Of a stretch of DNA of 64,000 nucleotides, positions 39,815 to 54,574 are shown piece after piece; the first letter of the stretch is position 1; the number at the start of each line of letters is the position of its first letter. Origin of the DNA: Dermatophagoides farinae (lineage: Eukaryota; Arthropoda; Arachnida; Sarcoptiformes; Pyroglyphidae); NCBI RefSeq assembly GCF_024713945.1, contig NC_134681.1:2542001-2606000 (forward strand). The letters run 5' to 3'. The notes beneath the pieces were generated by a model. It ran no database searches. It saw only the letters and a list, made by a program, of their open reading frames with translations, and was not told the origin of the DNA. The position numbers were made by a program, and so were the translations under genes.

Positions 39815-42800
39815 TCAAAGTGATGAAAGATATGTACAGGATAAACGTGATTGTGATTTTCTCAATGTTGATGATGATGTACATTTTGGATTCTGGATCA
39901 TTGTTTGTGGTAGTTGATTATGTTGATGATCATTCATTAATTCTGGTTGTGATTTATTATAATTATTCATAGATAATGATATCAGATTTGAACTAGATTT
40001 TATTCTTCGTTGTTGTTGTTGCTGTTTTTGTGGTTTTTTATCAGTCGACGACGGTGGAGATTTCATTTTCAATTTATCATCATTATTTTGGTTTCGATTT
40101 TGATTCAAAAACATCAATCGTCCACCATCATTATTGATATCGAAAGTAGAATTATTACGACAATTATTTGAACGAAAACGTAACAATTGATTGGTTAAAA
40201 TCGTTGATAATGAAAATGAACGTGATAATAATTGTATCGATGATATTGATGATGATGTTGATGACGATGATGTTGTTGTCGTTGCTGTTGCTTTTGTTGT
40301 CGTCGGTGGTGGTGGTGGTGGTGCCGGATAATTTTTCATCTGATAATTTCGATGACGATTATAACGACGATGATTATTAATCGAATTTGAGGATTGATTT
40401 CGAATTTCTTCTTGTTCGGTTTGATGAACAATTTTATTTTCCTGATTAGTGTCTACTTTTCCATTAATTACAATTAATGAATTTATCGATTTTGATGACT
40501 GATTACAGGAATCAATATTATTCGATACGATTGTCATCGATGATGATGAAGATGTTGATGTTGATGTCGATGATGATGATGATGATGACATTGTCTTTGG
40601 TTTCGGTTCTTGTTGCCGATTTGTTGTCATAATAATTGTAGAATTTATAGACTTGGGAATTTCAGATTCTTTTTCGGGTTTATTATCATCATTGGGTAAT
40701 AATGTCTCATCAACATTATTATATTGATTGGACAATAATTGTATGGTTTTCGTTTCGGATAACTCACCGGCCTTCACTATTGTAGCACGAACAATTTGTT
40801 TCTCAATTGGTTTATTGAATGATTGATGTTTCGAATGTTGATGCTGTTGCTGTTGTTGTTGTTGTTGAAATTGATGTTGTGGATGATGTGGTGGTAAGAT
40901 CGATGTTATTAATGTTGGGTCAGATTTTGATTGATTCATTAACGCCATAGAACCAGTAGTAGTGGTTTCATTCGTATCACCATTATGGATTGTGGTCGAA
41001 CCACCGTCACCATTGTCATTCTCATCATCATTATGATCAATACCGGGATCTGGATAAAATACAATTGTTGGAACGCTAAATATTGATGCCTGATCCGATA
41101 TCTGATAGATTAATGGATCTAATGTTGAAAAGTAACGATGATGCATTGCACGATTTGCTTCAATCCTTTTATGCGGATCATACTGTGTATGAGAATGGAA
41201 CAAAAAAAAATGTTTAGAAAATGGAAAATGATTGAATCACTATCATACCATCAATAGATTAAACAAAAGATCTTGAGCAGGTTGATTTAAACGTTTAGCA
41301 CGTCTACTTATACCCCATGGTATTGTAATTAGATTTTGTGGTTCATTTCCATAAATTTGATCAATCAGATTTAATTGTTCTTGTTCAAACATTCCGCGAA
41401 ATAATGGTTCACCACTTAATAGTTCGAAAAATATACAACCAGCACCCCAAATATCGATGGATGTTGTATAATGCGTTGAACCATGTAATACATCTGGTGG
41501 ACGATACCATAATGTGACCACTTCACTTGATAATGTATTTGATGGTACTATAGGAAAGAAATTTTCAAAGATTAATTGAAAAATTGAAAAAAAAACAAAC
41601 AAAAATCCAAACCAGATTTTGAACGTGCAAGACCAAAATCAGCCAATTTCAATTCACCACGATCTGAAATAAGTAGATTCTGTGGTTTAATATCACGATG
41701 TAATATACGTCGTTGATGGCAATAATCAAGGCCACGCAATAGTTGAAACATGAATAATTTAACATTATGTAAATGTATCAGATCACGACATTCGGTTATA
41801 TAACGATTTAGATCACGTGGCTGAATATATGGAAAGAGAAAAAACAATCATGAGATTTGATGGAGTAAATAAATGTTTGAACAAAACAAACCATGTATTC
41901 AAATACAAGTATAAGCATCTTATCTGAATAGATAATATCATGTAATGTAACAATATTGTTATGTTTCAATGTACGTAATAATGAAACTGGAATAAAGAAT
42001 AAAAAAAATTAATTGATTATTGATTGATTGATTGATTGATCGAAATGATGATCAGTCTCACCTTCACGGATGGCTGTACAAGGTGTACCTTCTTGTTGTT
42101 GAAAACGTATATCTTTCAATGCCACTAAACGATTGGTTAGATGACTACGTCCTTTATAAACTGTTGCATAGGTTCCTTCACCCAGTTTCTCCAATTTTGT
42201 ATACGTTTCCAATCTTCCGAATCCAATTTCATTCTATTGATTAATTGATTAACAGAGAAATCCAAGAAAAAAAATTAATCAATATCATTGTAAAAAATCA
42301 TTCAGAAAAAATTTACCAATGATTCACGCCGTACTCTACGACTGATTGTTTTATTTGGATCCGTGCTCAATAATGTTGCAAGAAAATCATTATCACTAGC
42401 ATCAGCGTCATTATCACCATTGATAATATCATTTTGTGAATTTTCAAATCTTTTTTGCTGTTGTAATGATGGTTGTCTATCTATTCGACGTTCAATTTTG
42501 GCTAAAAATGATTCCGGCAAATGTAGATCAGCTGGTAATGATAAACGTTTTGAAATCAAATCAACAACAGTCATTGATTTGTCTTGTTGTTGTTGTTGTC
42601 GTTGTCGTCGTAGTCGGATATTATTGTTACTATCGGTTATTCTTTTTTTATCATCATCATAACAATCATTATCATTATCATCATTTTTTGAATGAATTGT
42701 AAAAGAATTTCTTAGATTCATTGAATGTCGTTTTTGTGATTGTTGTTGTTGTTGTTGTTTCTTTGTCTGTCTTCGTATAACACCACGTGATAAGGAAGTA

Positions 42801-44752
42801 TATGATGAATTATTATTTGTTTGAAAATTATTCATATTTTCACCAACAATGTTATCATTATCATCGTTGTTGATAACATCTTTAAGGTCAACATCATCAT
42901 TATCATTATGGACATTATATTGATGATGATTCAAAGAAGGTGATTGGTGATAATGTGAAGAATTTTGATTCTTTGTTGCTGTTGTTGTTATTGATTCAGA
43001 TTTTGGTCTTGCAATATTATTAGATGCTGATGATGTGGATGTGGATGTAGATGATTCATCATAATGAATTGATGATTGTGAAGATTTTTTCAATCGTGAT
43101 ACAAATAATGATGAAAATGATATCGATGCTGATGGCCTAATTCGATTATTATTTGCATTTACATTTACATTTGTTGTGTTATTCGATTGTTTGATTGATG
43201 TAACCGGATTTGATTGTTGCCGTTGTAATGAAATGTGTTTTATTCTATTTTTTCGTTGACATTCATCATCATTATTTCTTTGAAAATTTCGATAATGATC
43301 ATGATGATGGAATTCATTCAAATGATCATCATCATGATCATTATTGAGATGATAATTACTTTTCGATTTAATCGATGATTTAACATTACGACAACAATAA
43401 TGATGTTGATGTTTTTTGGCACATTTATTACAATTATTATTGGCTACTATACGATTATGATTAGAATCATGAATGAGATTATGATGATTACCACCACCAA
43501 TACGATCACCAAGACTAGATCTTATTATATTTTGATGAAATGTAGTAGATGTCGATGATAATGAATGTTGATAATTAGCTGATGGTGTACCTGGGTGTTG
43601 TTGTTGATGATGATGATGATTATCCATTATAGATTGATGATTAGTATTGGCACCACCACCACCAGTACCTGTGAGATGATTATGAAAAAATTTCGTACAA
43701 ACAGAAAATGTTTTTGAACGTTTTATTGATGATGGGTTTTTCTTTGATGATTTTCTAGTAGTAGGAACCATTTGGTAATTATCATTATCACATTTCATAT
43801 CAATAGATGTTATCGGTGGTTTTTGTCGTCGAAACAATGATGATAATTTTTGTCGCACCAAATTCATTGTTACATTATGATGATGATGGCTAAATGGTTG
43901 ATCATCATCATTATTATTATTATTTGATGATGATAATTGTTTTAATTCATATTCATCATGATAATCATCCTCGTCATTATCATCATCATCATTAATATCG
44001 GAAATCATTTCATCTAGATTAGTTTCTTCAAACATTTTTTGTTCCATCGTCGATGACATTATTAACATGGATTTTGGGCGATTTTTTTGTTTTTTATGAT
44101 GGTCGTGATAATGATTATGATCAATTTTATTTGGAATATCACAATTTGGGTTCTCATATATAATATTTCTCATATTGGATCTATCATCATCTATAGCAGC
44201 AATATTTGTCGATGATTTTGAATGATGATTACAATTATTTCTAACCTTTAATGATTGATGTAACCAATTAGATAAACTAAGATCAATTTTCTTATCATTT
44301 GAATTTAATTTAACACTTTGTTGTTGTCGTTGTTGATGATTTAAAATTTTTTTATTATTAATTGATGGCGATGATGAGTCATTTAATGAAGATAATGATG
44401 ATGTTGATGATAATGACGATGTTGAAGATCGAGACGATGATCGTCGATTATTTTTTTGATAATGAAGGTTACCATTCGATTGTTGATGTTGTTGTGACCA
44501 TTTTTTATCATCATCATTTTTTATTGAACCATCATTATCAATACGGTTTGAATGGCCAACATCAATTGGATAAATCGATACAATCGATTTTGTTATAGGT
44601 ATCAAATTTGAATTTGATCGACTATTATTATTTGACTTTTGATTATCATGATGGTGATGATGGTGATTATAGTGATTGGGTATTGTTGACAAATCATTAT
44701 TATGATTATGGATCGACGATCCATTCATTGTTGATGTTGTTGCTGTTGTCAT
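39815..44752 (-). CDS. PCTAIRE-type cyclin-dependent kinase (CDK16/17/18 family)
   Basis: Ser/Thr kinase of the cyclin-Y-dependent PCTAIRE group. Exons join as 44752-42317, 42233-42062, 41986-41892, 41820-41613, 41547-41249 and 41182-39815; all introns are GT-AG with compatible phases, giving 1525 residues. The start is the first ATG in the frame ([11 protein letters not shown]); the frame is open a little upstream. Residues 1-812 are low-complexity, but near the end carry the family block [20 protein letters not shown] followed by [14 protein letters not shown]. Catalytic features: Gly loop GEGTYATVY (830-838), Lys852 in VALKDI, PCTAIRE itself at 863-869 with Glu869, HRDIKPQN (942-949), DFG (962-964) and LWYRPPDV in the activation segment. 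The C-lobe ends with YDPHKRI (1071-1077) and ASIFSV, as in CDK16-18. A tail of about 420 residues rich in Ser/Gln/Asn/Thr follows. The region between PLFRG and YDPHKR is about 15 residues shorter than usual. Family assignment is firm; subtype is not. Confidence 0.93.
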
Positions 44753-46799
44753 TGTGTTTTGTTCAGAATAAAAGATCACAAAATTTCAACATTATCAATT
44801 AACGTTTTCTGTGCGTTTTTCTTTTGCTTTCATCAAAAATTATCATCTTATGCATCTTTGGCACTGGAAGAAACAAACAAACAAACAATGAAAATGGCTA
44901 CATGTGATTTTTTTTTTTGTGAATCGGTGCTATTTACATCAAGATCACAATAGATTCTGGTGTTTGGATTTTATTCAATTTTTTTTTCATCTTTTTTTCC
45001 TTCCATTTGCTTGCTGGCTACTCTGAAAATGATCTGATCTGAAATGAAATGATGAAATGAAAGATGAGAAAGAAAATGCTGCCAAACATGTTTCTGATCC
45101 ATTCAATTCAATTCAATTCAATTCAATTCGCGCACCACACACACACGCACCACAAATGGTTAACAATCACGTCATCATCAGCATCATCATCAATGTTAAG
45201 AAAGTTGAAAAGCAAAAAATTTGTTCGATGACTACGGCAAAAAAAACACGAGGAAAACAAACGCACAGACAGACAAGTTGAAATCATTTGAAAAAAAGTT
45301 GTTATGCCTCCACCATCGCCAACACAAACACCACTACTACTACTACTACGATTATTAGAGATAGAAAGAGAGAGAGAGATGATAAGATTTGATTTGAAAT
45401 TCTAGAAAAAATTTTTTCAACTTAAATCAATCGATCAATCGATCAATTGATGGGTAGGTGGATGGATGTAATCAATTCAATGATGATGATTCATTTAGTA
45501 TGTTTGTCTTGTTTATCATGACATTTTTTTCCATAGGATGGATGGATGAATAATAGTAATTTCATTATTTATAACAGAAGTCAATTTTTTATAAAATTGG
45601 GCATTAACAGTGTTAATATTGATGATGATGATGATAATGATAATGGTTGTTGTGGTGGTTATGGATAGTTGGTAGTTGATGTGATGGTAGTATACAGCAG
45701 AGATGTAAGAGCCAAAACACTTGTGGAGAAATGAAAAACTTGCATAACAACTTTGCATCTTCTTTCTTTCATCAAATTTCAATGTCTATTAGACGATGAG
45801 TCATCCACGCAATGTGTTTTGTATAATTTCGTTCTGAAAGAGATGAATAATAATGTAATTTGAACACGTGGTTTTGTTGATAAAGTTTTTAATTTAAAAA
45901 CGATCGATCAATTTTTCCGAAAAAATCTTGTAGTTTCAATAGGATTTCCAAAATAAAAAATTAAGTCATTATAACCGAATAGAACAGATTATTTTCACAT
46001 CAAACAATAATGATGATGATGATGGTGACTAGAATATTATGATGATGGTGGTGAGGAAGGATGAAAAACAAATATTCACACACAAACACACCAAAATTTC
46101 ATTCAAATAAAAATTGATTTCCTGTGTGCGTTTGTTTCCTTTCAAGGAAAAACAAAAAAAAAACGCTAAGACTTTGACACAACAAAAGAGACAAAATTTC
46201 AAGGTAATTCATATCAATTGTTGCTGTTGTTGATTTTTGTTTTGTTGACATTCATCATTATTATTCCAGATAATTGCTTGCCGGGCGCGTACATTGTTTT
46301 AAAAGAGATTGATGCGTGTGTGTGTGTGTGTATGTATGAGTGGACAATTTTCATTCAATCAATTCATAAACTGAATGAATGAATGAATGAATGACCAATT
46401 GATGAATTGATGACTTTCTTGATGATGATGTCAATGTCATTGTGTGACAAATTATGATGATGATTGTTCGTGATCAATTTATTGTGATGGTGGTGGTCAT
46501 TTTTCGCTAAAAAGAAAATAAATGACAATAAAAACGTTTTTTTTTACTGTGGTTAAATTAAAATGAAATAAATTCTTCCTTCTTTTTGATTACTTGTTGA
46601 ATGAAAATTAAATGATTTGTTAATATACGTGACTTACTATCGTGAAATTCAAGAGAATTTGGAGGTAATTTTTTTCACCACAACCACTAAAATCATAAAA
46701 ATACATAAAAATGAGTAATGCCAATTATTGTTGGCACAAAATGGTGCAAAATATGTACAGCAATTTTTTTTTCTTGGTGTTGATTGATTGGCGTTTTTC

Positions 46800-46806
<7 letters not shown>

Positions 46807-46834
<28 letters not shown>
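46807..46834. repeat. (TC)n microsatellite
   Basis: A 28-nt pure TC run. On the minus strand it gives Arg-Glu repeats in two short spurious frames. Confidence 0.9.
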
Positions 46835-48239
46835 CAGTTTTGCTTGCACCGGAAAAACCATGATGATTGTGAATTCAATAAATGCTCTCTATGAACTTTT
46901 TTGCTGATGTTTGATTCTCAAAAAAAAAATTTAAACATTACCATTTCCGGGCATTCTTATGGCAATCATTGGCATTCGGTAATCAATCATTTTGAAAAAA
47001 AAAATTTCTGTAAAATCAGCAAAACAACATTGAATAATAAATTATCAAAATGCAACACACACACACACATTCCAGACTAAATAATCGTTATTTTTTCTCA
47101 CTTCTTTTTTTCGTTACCGATTGTCGTCAATCATAATCATCATCATAAAAGATATCAAGGTTTCCATGACAATATCCGTTATAGACATAGACATTGAAGA
47201 AAAAAATCCGGAAAAAACCAATAAAAAAAGAAAAAAAAATATCAATGCCCCGACCACACAATGAATGAATGGATGGCAAAAGTTTTACAATGAATTTATA
47301 TATAGAATTAGAATGGAAACTGTGTGATTAGAACAACCAAAAAAAAATTTCCCTATATCTACAAATAAAAACGATTACCGGAAATCCTTATCAATAAAAA
47401 ACGATTAAGAGATCATGATCATATTTTTCATTGACAAAGTAGAATTGTGAATGAGGATAACTGATCATCATTTTGACTGATGTCAATGATGGTGATTACA
47501 TTCATTCAATCAATCAATCAATGATCACATTTTTCTGTGAGATCGAGTTTTTTTTTGTTTCGTTTTGTTTTGCATTTACAAATTATCAAATCAAATTACG
47601 CGAAAAACTGAGGAGAAAAAAAAATACAAATTACAAATCATCAAAAACAATCACAGCATAGCAAAGCCAAAATGATGATGATAAAGTAGCAGAAGCAAAA
47701 CAGTGAAAAAAAACTTTGAAACTATAATTAGGATGCTAATCATCGCACATAATAACAGTAACGACAAAAAAAAAATTTTTGATTTCATAATTAGAAAAAC
47801 AATGAACAAAAAAAAAGAAAAAACTGGGAAAAAATCATCATCATCATGTGGTGCCGTTGTTGTTGTTCACATGTGAAATAATAATAATCACAAATTGTAA
47901 TGATCATCAAGTGAAAAATTTGGCCGATACAAACAAAAGGCTTATAATAATGTTTTTTTTAGTATTGTTTTGTAATTAAAAACTGTTCGACCAAACTAAA
48001 AAAAAAAAACTAGATTAAAATACAGAAAAATATTCTGGATTTTTTCATTCACAAATCCGTGTGTGTTTGTGTTTCTATTTTTTTTTATCTAGAAAATAAA
48101 CAATTTTTTTTTCAATGGAAAGGATTATCCATCCATCCATCAATGTAGAATTTCCATTCAATGTAATAGAAATGAAAATAAAAGAGAGAGAGACAGAGAA
48201 AAACTGAAAAGATTATCATCAACATTGTTTATGTTGGTC

Positions 48240-48300
48240 GACTGACTGACTGACTGGTTGTTTGTTTGTTTGTTTGATTGGTTGGTTGGTTGGTTGGTTG
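48240..48300. repeat. composite tetranucleotide array GACT / TTTG / TTGG
   Basis: Four GACT units run directly into GTTT units and then into about five to six GGTT units, followed by a TTG trinucleotide tract. Consecutive arrays with related units suggest stepwise mutation and slippage of one ancestral repeat. Confidence 0.85.
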
Positions 48301-48430
48301 TTGTTGTTGTTACTGTTTTTGTTTTTGTTCATGGCATCCAATTATTTTTTTTTGTTTTCATTTCGGATTTTATTTTTTCATTTTTTTTTATTTCCAAAAA
48401 TGCCTATGGACATAATAATCATCTGCAATG

Positions 48431-48462
<32 letters not shown>

Positions 48463-51400
48463 TTGGTTGAGTGAGTGAGTAAGTGACAAAAATAATTGAG
48501 AATCAAGAATCAGGCAATGTGAAAAGAAAAAAAAAGTTTTTTTTTCGTAAAATTTAATGGAATTCATTTTCCAAATTGTGTCCATCAGCAAAAATCACTT
48601 CGAATTTTTTTCAAAAAAAAATTGCTGAAATCTGTGATGAAAGTGAGATTGAGGGGAAAAAACTTGGAAATTTATTATAAAATAAAATAAAATTTAAAGT
48701 TTAAAAGTAAAAATTTCTTTTTCCAAAGTGTTCCAAAGAATCTAAATATAGAAATGTTTTCTGGACACTGGAGAAAAAAAATCATTTCTTTGGAATAATT
48801 TGGATTTTCCAAAAAAAAAAATCTCCATCAAAATCGAGAGCAAAGAAAAAAATCGACAGACACTCAAATCAAAGGCAAGCAAAAATTAAAACACGCCTTG
48901 TGAAATGGCCATTACAACCATTTACATTTGGCATTCTGAACGATTTCAATTCAATTCAATTCGGAATTATATAAAAAAAACAACAACTACAGCCAATAAT
49001 CAAAACAAATAAGGAAAATTTGCCACTGTCATCCTCAACATTATCATCATTCCGTATTATTATTATCGTCCTTCGTTGGCCACGTTGGTCACACCTGTAT
49101 GTAATATAATTATCCATTATTCAATTCAAATTTTAAGATTTTTTTTTTCATCGTCGTCTTTGTTGTTGTTGTTGTTGTTTTCAGGAAAATTTTCAAAAAT
49201 AAAAAAATTCTTTTCTCATTTCTCAAAAAAAAAAAATTCATGTCGATGCCCTAAAGCAAAGCAAATGAATAAATGAACATCTCCTAGTTACGATTGGATT
49301 GGTATCTGGTGATGACCTTGCTGGGTCAAATGTTTTTTTTTGTTTTGTTTTGTTTTGCACCACAACAACAACAAAACCAGAATGAGAACACACATTTATA
49401 CATACACACATGCACACACGCCCTACATTTTTTTTCTCTTTTACTATGTGTGATCGAGGGTCAAAGATCATTGACGATGATGATGACAATGTATATATGT
49501 GTCTCTAGTCAACATTCAAATAGAAATTCATCAATCTACTATTAATATTTACATATCACTTGAACTTTTTTGACAAAACAAAACCTGAGCAAAGAAAAAA
49601 CTTGAATTCAATTTTCCTTTCATGAACAAAATAAATGATATATATAAATTTTAATGAAAAAAATGGAAAAAACATTTTTTTTGAGAAAAAAAATCAACAA
49701 TGACATCATTTTCTAGTTATTATTTTATTATTTTCGTGTCAATCATCAACAACAACGACAACAAAATTGTTTATGCGTAGGTGTCATTAAACATACGACA
49801 AACGAAAATGGGGGCGACGAAAAGGTTATCTGAATTTTTTTTTCTTGAGAAAAAAGAAAAAAAAATTTGACAATTTAGTTTGATCGTGTTTGTTGTTGCT
49901 GTTGTTGTCGATATTTACCAGTGCCATCACAACGCCAATTCTCATTGTGTGTGTGTGTGTGTTTGTTTTGGATTTTTTTTTTGAAATTAAAATGAAAAAA
50001 TAAATAATAATTCAATTTTAGCGAACTGAAAACTCTCTCGATAATCAGAAGAATTTGTTTGACGAAAAAAAAATGTCGCCGTTTGTTTTCACAGTTTAAT
50101 TTATAGGTGTGTAGGTGATAACCTACATTTGTTCAGGTCAATTCACAACTTGGAATACGTGTGACATTTTTTTTTTGTTAAATTGATTGATTGGTTAATA
50201 TTTAAAATTTCTGTGCAAAAAAAAAACAAATAAAATTCAATTTCAATCAATAAATCTTTATCAATGATGATGATGATGGATAATAATGAGTTGTGATAAT
50301 GGAGCGATAATCATCATCGAACAAAAAAAAACAGAAATGAAATGAAATGAATATTTCTTTCATGCGTTTGACAGGCGCAGCAGCAACAGCAGCAGGTGTT
50401 ATGATTATGAAAAGAAACTGTTATAACAAATTTATTGTGGTTGCACGTGTTTTTCATGTCTAAGACAGTTGTTTGGAACAAATTACACACACACACAGAT
50501 AGACAAACGTTATTTCATCATTCGATTGTAACAAAAGAAAAAAAAATTTTGTTGTAATGCTCTAAAAAAAATGATTAAGTTTTGATTTGTTTGTTTCTGT
50601 CGTTGTTATTGTCATGTTACGTGTAAGTGCGAATGTGTGTTAGTGAAATTTCACATGATCAAAAAATGGAAACAAAAAAAAAAATTTTGTTTTTTGTTTG
50701 TTGATCTAATTTAATGGTTCGAATAGATTTCTGTTTTTCTTTCATACCCAAGTAATCGATTTTTTATTTTTTCATTTCAAAAGGATTAGAGTTGATATAA
50801 AATGAAGAAAATGAAAAAATCTATGATTTGTGGCACATACATTTATGTTTTTGATTTGAAGATTATATTTCACGTTAAATCATGGCGAATAACAAAACAT
50901 CACCCGAATTTCAATTATTAAGAGAGAAAAAGTGATAGAGAAATCGCATCACCAATCACATGGTAAATCAAAATCATGTGTGTGTAAGGTGGGAAAAATA
51001 TGCATGAAAGATTCATACAACAAATAACAAATAACAAGCTTAATATTCACGAAAATCTTGATTGAAAAAAATCTTTGAACATTTTTTTTTGAAAATATCA
51101 AAAAGCCAGATTTATCAGGCCACATAATGTTGGAGGTTAATCATAATTATGTAATCACATTTTTTATGAATGTTAAGTAACCATTTGAAACACCAAACAC
51201 GGTCACTAAAATGCCAATTTCATCATCATCATCATCATCATTGTAAATTTAACAGCAACAACAACCGAATGGGCAAAATATTTTGGTTATTTTGATTGAT
51301 GAATGAATGAAAACAAACTCTTGACTCTGTGGCTCCAAGGAAATATTATATTTCTTTTTTTGTCCTTTTTTTCTTGTTGTCGTGTTTTTCTTCTTTTTTT

Positions 51401-54400
51401 TATTACTTGGTTGGTCATCATGATCATCTTGATCATTTTACCAATTGTGGTAGTTTACTATTGCATTATATTATGATAATCGATTAATTGGTAATCGTTT
51501 TTTTCTTTCTCTGTCTTTCTTCATGTTTACTTTTATTACAACTCTATATATACCATTCAATCATATAATGATGATAACGATAATGATATGCATGACATTT
51601 TTAGCCTCGAATGATCGATTTACACACACAGAGAGAGAATCAATTCAAAACGAATCGATTTGAATTGATGATGAAATCGATGAGAAAAATCATCAAATAA
51701 TGATGCACCAAAAAAATAAACAAACAAAACAGTGAAAAAGTCACAATCAACAACAACAACAAAAATATTTATGGATTGAAAATCAAAAATAATTTAAAAG
51801 TGGAAAGATTCATATCGATTCAATCGACCTAAACCACTGAAAAAAAGTGTTATGAATTTTTTTCGTAACGAGTTTTTTCGTTTGCCTTGATAAATTGATC
51901 ATAATTAATCAATTTCAAGCGCCGGTATGTTTTGTTTCATTCATCCATACATCCATCTATCTATCTTTGGTTCAATCATGTTTCCAACAGAAAAAAAACG
52001 AAGATGACTTCCAACCGAGAATGGAGGAATGGAAATTAGTTTTTTCAGCCAAATTCATTTTGATTTATTCATCAGAAACAACAACAAAAACGAAACGAAA
52101 AAAAAAATTATTTCCAATAAATAAATAGAAAAAACGAAACTAAATCTTTTTGAATTGAATGAAATTAATTTATTCATTCAAGTTGTATTTCAATTTGCAA
52201 AAAAAATTGAAATCCTAAACAAAAAAAATGTCTTCAAATAGCCCAAACACACTCACCAATAGCCTCTTTCTCTCATCATCATGATCAATATGGATCTAGA
52301 ACTGCTGATGGATAATGAATTCTAATGTATTGAATAATTTTTGCTAGAAGCATCAAGTTAGTTATTTATTTCACATTTAAAAGAGGACAATCTCCGTTTA
52401 TAGAAAACACAATATTCATTTTGTTGTTGTTGTTGTTAGTGTGGTTAAACAGGATTTAACACACACACATAAACAAACACGAAAAAAGTGTGAAAATAAA
52501 AGTACAGATATAATTTACCTGGACGAATAATTTTTATTCATAAAAATTTAAAACACAACAAAATGAAGATAATTTTTGATAACAACACCAACAAAAAAAA
52601 TGAATGATGATGACATGTTGTCACAATGATATTAAAAATTGAATCGATGCACAATCAATATTTTTTTGTTGAAATTGTTTAACACACACAGAATCAAAGC
52701 TGCCAAAAATTGAACAGAATTCAGCGACAAACAATTACAATTACTTTAATAATCAATAAGTGACCATCAATAAATAATCAAACAAAAACTTGAAAAATTT
52801 CAATGTCCACCATCAGAAATGAAATGGCTTACATTGATGATGATCACCAACATATGTGTGTTTGTGTGTGTGACCATTATTTATTTGCATAAAAAAAAAA
52901 TTTTCATATATCATCATCATTTTATAAATGTCCAACAAATTACAACAACGTTGAACAGAAAAAGATATATAGAAAATTTGTGTATACACAGAAAGAAAAT
53001 AAATTGCAATTTGGCTTCAGGTTTTTTTTTCGTTGTTGTTGATTTGTCAGCCAGCTATAGCAAGCAAATCGCTATTTGTTCATTCGTTTATTATTATCAT
53101 CATTATTATATATTCATTTATTTTCTCTTTCTCACTCTTTGTGTTGTTTAACATCCAAATCCATCTACGATATAAACATACATACAAACACACACACACA
53201 CATAGGCAAATTTTTTTTTTGTATTTATTTGTCAGCAACAACAACAAAAATATATATTTTGTTGTCTACACAAACACAAACACATTTTGTCTATCAATTT
53301 CACCACCACTAAATAAATGTATTTTGCATCTCATTTTTTCTGCATGTTTGAAAATGATGATGAAAAAAGAAAGAAAGAGAGAGAGAGAGAAATGGATGAA
53401 AGAGAACGAGCAATCAGAGAGAGAGAGAGAGACAGAGGAATATTAAAGCCAAAAACAGATTCAATATAAGAAAATGATGATGATGATGAAGCTAATGAGA
53501 GAAAGAAAGAAGAAAAAAATGGGCAGAAGTTCAAGCTAAAGGCCGAAATTGTTTTATTTCATTTCTTCTTTATTTGAAACATTTGAAACATCATAATCAT
53601 CATCATTATATTAGAATGTCAAAATGTTCTCCCCACTACACACACACACCCTCTTCATTTATTTAAAAGATCGATTTGTCAATCGATTCGTCATAAATCC
53701 ATTTATATATTCATAAATATTATTCGAAAAAATATACCATCATCATCATCATCGATGTCGCATCATTTCATAGATACCGTTTACATTAACTCATTGGCTA
53801 CCACCATAGAAAAAAAAGACGCTATCCATATACCAGTGGAGCTAAAAATCCATTAAATTATTCTACAAAGAATTGTCTCATTTCAATATTAACAAATAAC
53901 AAACAACAGTGTTCAGTTCAGACAACCGGGAAATTTTTCCTTCTCATATTTCCTATTGTGTGTTACATTAGAGTATTTTTTCTCTTGCTTAAAAGCTTTT
54001 AAATAGACAAGAGAGATTAATCAAGAATAATAATCAAATTGAAAAATAATTAATTAAATTTTCTTATTTGTATTTACCTTTCATCTTATTCAGGTTGCTC
54101 GATAATCAATAATGTTATATCAATATTTACTTACACTCTGGATCATCATTTTTTTAAATAAATTCTGGCACTGGCACACAAACACACACACACACACCTA
54201 TACCTGCATCCATTGTGTTGATGACCGACACAACAACAAATGTATTGGATTAACATGGAATCTAAAAATTAGCATTATAATTAAAGAAAGATGATAAACA
54301 GATACATACAGAAACAGAAATAGTAATATAGCCAAAATATCGATTGATGACGATGAATCCATGGAAAAAAACTCAACATTTGTTTATTGTAAATCAATAT

Positions 54401-54574
54401 CGTATCGATTATTATTATCGATATGTTGATATTAAGCAACAGGATAACCAACGAGAAAAAATATCAAAAGTCGTCATCATTAAAAAAAAATCAATTTGAT
54501 TGATTGATTGATTCAACTACAATTCATAATACGTATATATAAATAATAATCAAAAAAAAAAAAACACCAAATTT

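Noticed and set aside
39815-44752. Assigning the kinase to CDK14/15 (PFTAIRE, Eip63E)
   Set aside because: The helix reads PCTAIRE, and the SLPADL...LPE, RRxSLxEIGFG and AMxHxYFxSL blocks are those of CDK16/17/18.
42363-44802. Plus-strand open frames opposite the kinase N-terminal exon
   Set aside because: They are complementary translations of His/Asn/Asp/Gln repeats (Met, Leu, Val, Ile runs) and not independent genes.
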